Of a DNA stretch of 64,000 bases, positions 58,384 through 64,000 are shown in pieces (the first letter of the stretch is position 1; each line of letters begins with the position of its first letter). Source of the stretch: Planctomycetia bacterium (lineage in GTDB: Bacteria > Planctomycetota > Planctomycetia > Pirellulales > UBA1268); contig BJHK01000003.1 in NCBI GenBank assembly GCA_014192425.1, positions 185,212-249,211 of the forward strand, given 5' to 3'. The notes beneath the pieces were generated by a model. That model saw only the letters and a program-made list of their open reading frames with translations. It was not told the DNA's origin and did not search any database. The translations under genes were made by a program, and so were the position numbers.

Positions 58384-58412
58384 AATCTAAGGTGGCCCTG
58401 TGCCGCTGTCAA
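58384..58412 (-). promoter_or_regulatory. Sigma-70-type promoter of the S10 operon
   Basis: On the minus strand TTGACA (58412-58407), a perfect -35, is 17 bases from TAGATT (58389-58384), which matches four of six -10 bases. Transcription would begin near 58377, giving a 190-base leader before rpsJ. This is the best promoter match seen in the window. Confidence 0.75.
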
Positions 58413-58571
58413 CAGACCGAAAAAATCCGGCGACGACCGCGGCGGATCCGCCGCGGGACCGGTCAGAACGCGGCGTCTCGCACGACCGTCAAGGAGAGTT
58501 GAAAGCCGCCTTCGTGCTCGCGTAAGGTGCCTGTTTCCGGCCGTTGGTCCGTTGGTTCAAGGTGCGTCGAC

Positions 58572-61500
58572 ATGCGAAACCATCGCTCGCAGAAGAGAAT
58601 TCGGACCGCCCTGCTCGGGCTCGCGGCCTGGGCCGGCACCTTCACCGACCTGCGGGCCTGGGCTTCCGAGGCGACCGCCCTCGCGCATGGCGTGATCGTC
58701 GCCAGGGCCTCCGTTCGCCAGGCTGCACCGCGGATCCGCATCTCCTGGCCGCGGGCCGAGGGGAGCGGCGGTTTCTGGATCTACCGCAAGGCGCCGGAGG
58801 AGGGCTCGTGGGGAGCGGTGCGGGCCACGCTCCCCGCCGACGCCACGCAGTTCGACGATGCCGACGTCGAGCCGGGGATCGCCTACGAGTACATGATCGA
58901 GACCGCCGAGCCGCTCGGCCGCATCAAAAACAGGCGGGCAAGCGGCGTCCTCGCGGCCGGCATCGCCCTGCCGGTCGCGGACGACCGGGGCACGGCCCTG
59001 CTGGTCGTCGATCGCACCATGGCCGAGCCGCTGGCCGGCGAACTGGCGCGGCTCGCCGAGGACCTGTGCGGCGACGGCTGGACCGTCCTGCGGCGCGACG
59101 TCGAACGGCAGGCGACCGTCTGCGCTCCGGCGACCGCGGCCGAGGTTGCGGCCGTGAAGGCCGTGATCGGCGACGCCTGGCGGCAGGAGCAGGATCGGCT
59201 CCGGGCGGTGCTGCTCATCGGCCGCGTGCCGCTCCCCTACTCCGGCTGGCTGATCCCTGACGGCCATGATTACGAGCCGCGCGAGGCCGATTCCTACTAC
59301 GCCCTGCCCGAAGCGACATGGAGCGACGAGCGGGCCTACCCCGACAAGGGCAAAAAGGGGGTTCGCCGCAACGTGGCGGGAGACGGGACGTTCGACCCGT
59401 CGTGGTTCGACCCGGCTGCGGTTCGCCTCGCCGTCGGCCGCATCGACATGTCGGCGCTGCCGATCTTCGACCTGCCCGAGCCGGAACTGCTGCGCCGCTA
59501 CCTCAACAAGCATCATGCCTACCGTCAGCGAATCACCGCGTTCGCGCCGGCGTGTGACACCGGATCCGGGCTGGTCGGCAGCCGGACCGGCTTCTACCTC
59601 GAGTCGCTGTTCGACAGCGGGATGGTGAATCCGGTCCACGGTCAGCTCTCCGGGGACCTCGATGCGCCCCGGCTGTGGTCGTATGCCGAGGGACTGGCCT
59701 ACATCAACAACGATCTCGGCCGCCTGTTCTCCAGCCGCGATCCGCAGTATGTGTTCATGGGCTGCTGGGGGAGCGGCATCAACTACGACATCGAGGCGGG
59801 CCGGCAGGGTATGGGCCGCCCCTGCCTCGCCGGCAAGGGGGGCTGCCTGACCTGGATCTGCGGCCAGCCTAACCGCTACTTCCACTGGATGGCCCTCGGG
59901 GAAACGATCGGCGACTGCGAGCGGTTGGCGATGACCAACGGCGGCCTCTACCCGTCGCGGGCCAACGGCAACCGCCCGAATGCCGTCTTCCGTGCCCTGC
60001 TCGGCGACCCGACGCTCCGGCTCCACGTCCTCGCGCCTCCGACCGGGCCCCGACGGGAGGGGGCGACGCTCGCCTGGGAGCCCTCGGCGGATGCCGCCGC
60101 GGACGGCTTCCTCGGCTACCACGTGCTGCGCGGCCCCTCGTCCGGTGGGCCGTTCACGCGGCTGACCGAGGAGCCGGTGAAGGGGACGTCGTGGACCGAC
60201 CCCGACCCGCCCGCCACGTGCACCTACCAGGTCCGGGCCGTTCGGCTCCACACCTCTCCCGGCGGCACCTACCACAACACGAGCCAAGGCGCGTTCATCC
60301 CGCGCGGACCAACGGCGATCGTGGCCAGCGTGCGACACGTGACCATCCCCGAGGCCGGGACCGCCTCCCTCCGGGTGCGGCTCTCGTCTCCTCCAGCCGA
60401 ACCCGTCGCCGTCACGGCGACGCGGGTCGCCGGGCACGCAGGCGTGACGATCGCGGCGGGCGGGCAGCTGCGTTTCACCCCGGCCGACTGGCACACCTGG
60501 CAGACCGTCACGCTCGCCGCCGCCCGGACGACCGGCACGGCGGATGTCGGTGTCGGTGACGCCGCCATCAGGCTGTCGGCCGCCGGGCTGGCCGACGTGG
60601 CGGTCGGAGCGGTCGTCGAGGACAAGGCGATCCTCGTCGACTGCAGCCGGATCCGCGTGGCGGAGAGCGGCACGGGCAGCTTCCACATCCGGCTTTCGGG
60701 CCCGCCGGCCGCCGACGTCGCCGTGTCCGTGGGGCGGATCGGCGGCTACTCGACCGGCGAGCGGATCGGCTGCGTTTCCGGAACGACCCTGGTGTTCGGC
60801 CCCGACACCTGGCGGACCTGGCAGCCGGTAACCGTTCGCTACGACGACGGGGACGAAGTGGCGGTGCCGCACAACCTCGACTCCATCGAGGCGACCTTCC
60901 GGCTCGCGGCGCCCGGCTATCGGCGGAAGGTGGTCCAGGTGGCGGGGATCGAGCGACACGGCCGGGTGCGAACGACGGCCGAGCCGGCGGCCTCGGGCAC
61001 GGTCTCGCCGGCAGACCCCGTGACGGTCGTCGCGGGAAAGACGGCTGCGATCACGGCCCGGCCCGCGCCGGGGATGCGGTTCGCCGGCTGGGCGCCCGGC
61101 ACGCGGGACGGTGCCGCGCTGGTCGTGAACCCGGCAGCTGCCGAGACGACCGTGGCCCTCGCCCCCTGGGCAATCGGTCGCACGGAAAAAATCGTCGCCC
61201 GGTTCCTGGCCGACACCGGGGAATCACCCGCGTTGATCGCGCCGATCGTCGATCCGCCCGGGATCGTTGTTCCCGAGGGGGGCACGGCGACGATCCGCGT
61301 CCGCCTCTCGTCCCGGCCCGCCGCCGACGTGACGATCGTCCCGCGCGCGGAACGGGACTGGGACCCGGACCTCTCCCTGCAGCCCGGCCAGCAGCTCGTC
61401 TTCACGCCGGCCGACTGGGACGCCTGGCAGCCGCTCGCCGTGACCGCCGCCGCCGATCAGGACGATGTGCCGGGAAGGGGCGTCGTCGTCCTCGAGGGCC

Positions 61501-61823
61501 AAGGAATCCTCTCCGCGCATGCCGCCATCGACGAGGGGGAAACCAGCGTTTCGCTGACGGCCTTCGCGGGTCTCGGCGGTCTGGCCACGCTGCCGGCCGG
61601 ACGCACGGTGGTCGACCGCGGGCGGCCGGTGCCGATCCGTGCCAGCGCCGCCCCCGGACACGTCTTCGAGAGGTGGGCGATCGCCGAAGGCGCGCCGCGG
61701 ATCGCCGATCCGCAGGCGGCGGAGACGACGATCACGCTCGACGCGCCGGCCGTCATCAGAGGGGTCTACAGACGCGACGCCGGCGCCGCCGCCCCCCCGC
61801 GCCGAAGCCCGGTGCAGCCCTGA
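58572..61823 (+). CDS. Large secreted multi-domain protein (Calx-beta and InlB-like repeats)
   Basis: The 1083-residue protein has a signal segment (ALLGLAAWAGTFTDL). A peptidase-C25-like region of unknown activity contains RAVLLIGRVPLPYSGWLIPDGHDYEPREADSYYAL near residue 215. Beta-sandwich modules follow: a fibronectin-like stretch near 495-570, three Calx-beta-like modules starting near 593, 693 and 897 (each with a GxxxxxRVRLS or HIRLS core and a later TPADW-TWQ or DTWRTWQP phrase), and two InlB-like cores (GMRFAGWAPG near 833, GHVFERWAIAEG near 1030). It is probably anchored outside the cell, but the target is unknown. The ATG at 58572 has AAGGTG upstream. A strong hairpin follows the stop. 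Confidence 0.75.
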   Translation: MRNHRSQKRIRTALLGLAAWAGTFTDLRAWASEATALAHGVIVARASVRQAAPRIRISWPRAEGSGGFWIYRKAPEEGSWGAVRATLPADATQFDDADVEPGIAYEYMIETAEPLGRIKNRRASGVLAAGIALPVADDRGTALLVVDRTMAEPLAGELARLAEDLCGDGWTVLRRDVERQATVCAPATAAEVAAVKAVIGDAWRQEQDRLRAVLLIGRVPLPYSGWLIPDGHDYEPREADSYYALPEATWSDERAYPDKGKKGVRRNVAGDGTFDPSWFDPAAVRLAVGRIDMSALPIFDLPEPELLRRYLNKHHAYRQRITAFAPACDTGSGLVGSRTGFYLESLFDSGMVNPVHGQLSGDLDAPRLWSYAEGLAYINNDLGRLFSSRDPQYVFMGCWGSGINYDIEAGRQGMGRPCLAGKGGCLTWICGQPNRYFHWMALGETIGDCERLAMTNGGLYPSRANGNRPNAVFRALLGDPTLRLHVLAPPTGPRREGATLAWEPSADAAADGFLGYHVLRGPSSGGPFTRLTEEPVKGTSWTDPDPPATCTYQVRAVRLHTSPGGTYHNTSQGAFIPRGPTAIVASVRHVTIPEAGTASLRVRLSSPPAEPVAVTATRVAGHAGVTIAAGGQLRFTPADWHTWQTVTLAAARTTGTADVGVGDAAIRLSAAGLADVAVGAVVEDKAILVDCSRIRVAESGTGSFHIRLSGPPAADVAVSVGRIGGYSTGERIGCVSGTTLVFGPDTWRTWQPVTVRYDDGDEVAVPHNLDSIEATFRLAAPGYRRKVVQVAGIERHGRVRTTAEPAASGTVSPADPVTVVAGKTAAITARPAPGMRFAGWAPGTRDGAALVVNPAAAETTVALAPWAIGRTEKIVARFLADTGESPALIAPIVDPPGIVVPEGGTATIRVRLSSRPAADVTIVPRAERDWDPDLSLQPGQQLVFTPADWDAWQPLAVTAAADQDDVPGRGVVVLEGQGILSAHAAIDEGETSVSLTAFAGLGGLATLPAGRTVVDRGRPVPIRASAAPGHVFERWAIAEGAPRIADPQAAETTITLDAPAVIRGVYRRDAGAAAPPRRSPVQP

Positions 61824-61835
61824 CGTGGCTCGCTG

Positions 61836-61864
61836 CCACGGATGCCAGGGTCTGGCATCCGTGG
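61836..61864 (+). terminator. Perfect 12-bp hairpin after the large secreted gene
   Basis: CCACGGATGCCA and TGGCATCCGTGG pair perfectly with a GGGTC loop, 12 bases after the stop at 61823. There is no U-tract, so it may be a Rho-independent terminator of weak type or a 3'-end stabiliser. Confidence 0.6.
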
Positions 61865-62058
61865 AGCGTTGCCCCGACGAATCGGGAGAGGCAGGCGAGG
61901 GGGTCGGCGAACGCTCGACGAGCGTGTGGCCGCCGCGGCCACGGCGAGGAGTCTTTTGCCGCCCCCGCAGCCGGTGCTCCACCACAGCCGAATATACTCC
62001 AGGACAAACATTCGTTTCGATTCCCCCAGCGACCATCGCCCCCCGTGGAGAACGCCTC

Positions 62059-64000
62059 GTGAACGCTTCCCTCCGCTCCCGCCTGCTCGGAGTCGCAGTC
62101 ATCGTGGCGACGATGGCATCCGCCCACGCCGACGATCCGGCGGCCGCCCGATTCCGCGGCACCGTCAAGGCCGACCCGATCCGGGTCGGGAACGTCGCCA
62201 CCGCCGCCGCCGGCGGCAAGGCGACGATCACGTTCGACGTCGCCTGGGATCATTCCTGGCGGGCGGCCTGGGAAGTCCCCGAAAAGGCCCACGGCGGCAG
62301 GGGCGCGGTCAAGGTCGAAAACTGGGACGCTGCCTGGCTGTTCGCCAAGTATCGTGCCCCCGGCGCCGACGGCTGGTCGCACGCCACGCTCGCCCTCGCA
62401 CCCGCCGACCATGCCGCTCCGGCCGGTGTCGCGATCGACGTCGGCCCGACCGACGATGGCAAGAAGGGTGTCGGCGTCTTCGCCCACCGGGCCGCGGCCG
62501 GCAGCGGGCCCGTCGAGTGGAAGGGGATGAAACTCCGCTGGCTGCACGATGCCGACGGTGTCGCCGATCCCGCCGCCGTCGAGGTCAAGGTGTTCGCCGT
62601 CCACATGGTGCATGTCCCCGAGGGCGCGTTCTGGCTCGGCGACGGCTCGACCGTCCGGATCGGCGGCCAGTTTTCGGCCGGCGACACGGCCGCCCCGTTC
62701 CGCGTCGAGAGCGAGGCGGAGATCACGCTCGGGGGCACGCGTCCACAAAACCTCGGCAACCGGGATTCAGTCGGAATGTACTTCCGCACCGACGACTTCG
62801 CGAGCGGGGCGCACAAGACGCTGCCGGCCCGGTTCCCCAAGGGCTACGCCGCCTTCTACTGCATGCGGCAGGAACTCACCGAGGGGCAGCTCGTCGACTA
62901 CCTCAACACGCTCTCCTCGCAGGCCCAGGCCCGCGTGCAGCCGTTCCAGGACAAGGGGAATGCCTTCAACGGAATCAAGGTCGTCACGCCCGCTGCCGCC
63001 GGCACGGCGGCGGTTTTTGCCTCGGACCGGCCGCACCTCGCCTGCAACTATGTGATGTGGAGCGACGGCACGGGCTTCTCCACCTGGGCCGGCCTCCGGC
63101 CGATGACGGAGCTCGAGTACGAGAAGGCCTGCCGCGGACCGCTGCTTCCCGTGGCCGACGAATATGCCTGGAGTACGACCGGTATCGCGGGCACGGGCTT
63201 CGACAAGAACAAGAAAGCGGCCCATTCGGGTTACGTCGTCAGCGACGCCGGCCAGGCCGGGGAGCGGGTCACGTGGCAGGGAGATGGCGGCCCCGACGCG
63301 ACCCGCGGCAATGCCACGTGGGATGGTACAGTGCAACGCGATGCCAAGGGGGCCGTCCCCGCCGATGCCGTGAGGGGGCCGCTGCGGGCGGGCATCTTCG
63401 CCACGCCGGAGAGCGACCGCGTCGCCGCCGGGGCGTCGTACTGGGGCATCCTCGACCTGAGCGGCAACCTCGCAGAGCGTCTGCTGACCGTGGGCAACAT
63501 CGCCGGCCGGCGGTTCGCCGGAACGCACGGGGCCTGGCCCGCCCCGTTCGCCACGATCGGCCGCGGCGCCGACCAGCGGAAGCCGGAGGAATGGGCCTGG
63601 GGTTTCGGCACCCGCGGCGGCGACTGGCAAACCGGCACCGACATGCTGCGAACCTCGGACCGGCAGGGCATGGGCTTCGTCTCCCCGGTGATCCCGGCCC
63701 GCGCTCGATCGCAGAGCGGCCGCACCGGCTTTCGCGCCGTCCGCACGGCGCGGATCATCCCCTTCGATCTCCAGCCGGCCGAGATCGTGGAGGCGACGCC
63801 GCTCTCCTCGAAGGGCAGCCCGGCGGTGCAGCCCGGCGCGAGCGGCTGGGACGGCGGCTGCGTGACGAGTGTTGAGAATGTCACGGTCGCGGCCCGGGAT
63901 GCGCAGACGGCGACGCTGTCGTTCGACATCGCCTGGCCCTCCTCGTGGCGCAGCGGGCAGAATCACGATGCGGCCTGGGTGTTCTTCAAGGCCCAAGCGG
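62059..64000 (+). CDS. SUMF1-like secreted protein with flanking repeat module, cut by window edge
   Basis: The frame runs from a GTG at 62059 to the right edge, 647 codons, with no stop. It starts with a signal segment (LLGVAVIVATMASAHA). A module ATITFDVAWDHSWRAAW, then ENWDAAWLFAKYRA, covers roughly residues 50-110. A central SUMF1/EgtB-type domain follows, with VPEGAFWLGDGS, FYCMRQELTEGQLVDYLN, YWGILDLSGNLAERL and GRTGFRAVRTA. Near residue 605 a second copy of the first module begins: TATLSFDIAWPSSWRS, then HDAAWVFFKAQA. The catalytic cysteine pair of true formylglycine-generating enzymes was not seen. The function is unknown. Confidence 0.7.
   Translation, partial: MNASLRSRLLGVAVIVATMASAHADDPAAARFRGTVKADPIRVGNVATAAAGGKATITFDVAWDHSWRAAWEVPEKAHGGRGAVKVENWDAAWLFAKYRAPGADGWSHATLALAPADHAAPAGVAIDVGPTDDGKKGVGVFAHRAAAGSGPVEWKGMKLRWLHDADGVADPAAVEVKVFAVHMVHVPEGAFWLGDGSTVRIGGQFSAGDTAAPFRVESEAEITLGGTRPQNLGNRDSVGMYFRTDDFASGAHKTLPARFPKGYAAFYCMRQELTEGQLVDYLNTLSSQAQARVQPFQDKGNAFNGIKVVTPAAAGTAAVFASDRPHLACNYVMWSDGTGFSTWAGLRPMTELEYEKACRGPLLPVADEYAWSTTGIAGTGFDKNKKAAHSGYVVSDAGQAGERVTWQGDGGPDATRGNATWDGTVQRDAKGAVPADAVRGPLRAGIFATPESDRVAAGASYWGILDLSGNLAERLLTVGNIAGRRFAGTHGAWPAPFATIGRGADQRKPEEWAWGFGTRGGDWQTGTDMLRTSDRQGMGFVSPVIPARARSQSGRTGFRAVRTARIIPFDLQPAEIVEATPLSSKGSPAVQPGASGWDGGCVTSVENVTVAARDAQTATLSFDIAWPSSWRSGQNHDAAWVFFKAQA

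Larger units (their letters stand above)
58185..58571. other. Divergent intergenic region upstream of rpsJ
   Basis: This 387-bp gap contains the S10 promoter (58384-58412) and its leader of about 190 bases with two hairpins. On the plus strand side no convincing promoter for the gene at 58572 was seen; TTGAAA near 58500 has only a poor -10 partner. No gene was found in the gap. Confidence 0.7.

Overview
The window is about 64 kb of GC-rich chromosome. The gene content points to a planctomycete, probably of the Pirellula group. Planctomycete-typical families present are a DUF1549/DUF1553 plus DUF1501 pair, a TIGR03009-type lipoprotein-carrier-like protein, a Minf_1886-type protein, a VWA protein with a single N-terminal membrane helix, and large secreted beta-sandwich and SUMF1-like proteins. 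Most genes use ATG or GTG starts, and gyrA appears to use TTG. No tRNA, rRNA, CRISPR array, transposase or phage gene was seen, so this looks like core chromosome.

Layout. 1-11.2 kb: an AsmA-like protein cut by the left edge, an MFS transporter, tilS, a small lipoprotein, a VWA protein, an alpha/beta-hydrolase-like protein without its nucleophile, and a LysM protein. 11.4-23.5 kb (minus strand): tgt-yajC-secDF, then gyrA-ugd-hppA. 23.7-28.3 kb (plus strand): two ArnT/PMT-like glycosyltransferases and a GtrB/ArnC-like glycosyltransferase, likely one lipid-linked sugar transfer operon. 28.3-32.4 kb (minus strand): a tight run of Minf_1886 protein, a 36-residue membrane peptide, a membrane protein, pckA and a MEKHLA-domain protein, followed by a glutathione peroxidase-like gene. 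32.5-41.4 kb: TIGR03009 protein, ldhA, speA, and a DUF1549-DUF1501-MATE group. 41.5-58.2 kb (minus strand): a nearly complete S10-spc-alpha ribosomal block from rpsJ to rplQ with secY, adk, map and rpoA. It lacks rpmD between rpsE and rplO and lacks infA beside rpmJ. 58.6-64 kb (plus strand): two large secreted proteins, the second cut by the right edge.

The translation, secretion (SecY, SecDF, YajC) and transcription (RpoA) genes form the housekeeping core. The intergenic regions are more unusual. Three copies of a 115-123 bp double-stem repeat lie near gene 3' ends (6.8, 16.4 and 34.6 kb), and its outer stem keeps pairing through compensatory changes. A second, shorter hairpin family sits 4-7 bases after two stop codons, accompanied by 55-bp and 70-bp tandem repeats. 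Other points of interest are an H+/Na+-pyrophosphatase with a lipobox and an extra domain of about 120 residues, a coupled 36-residue membrane peptide, a MEKHLA protein coupled to pckA, and a twin-hairpin leader upstream of rpsJ.
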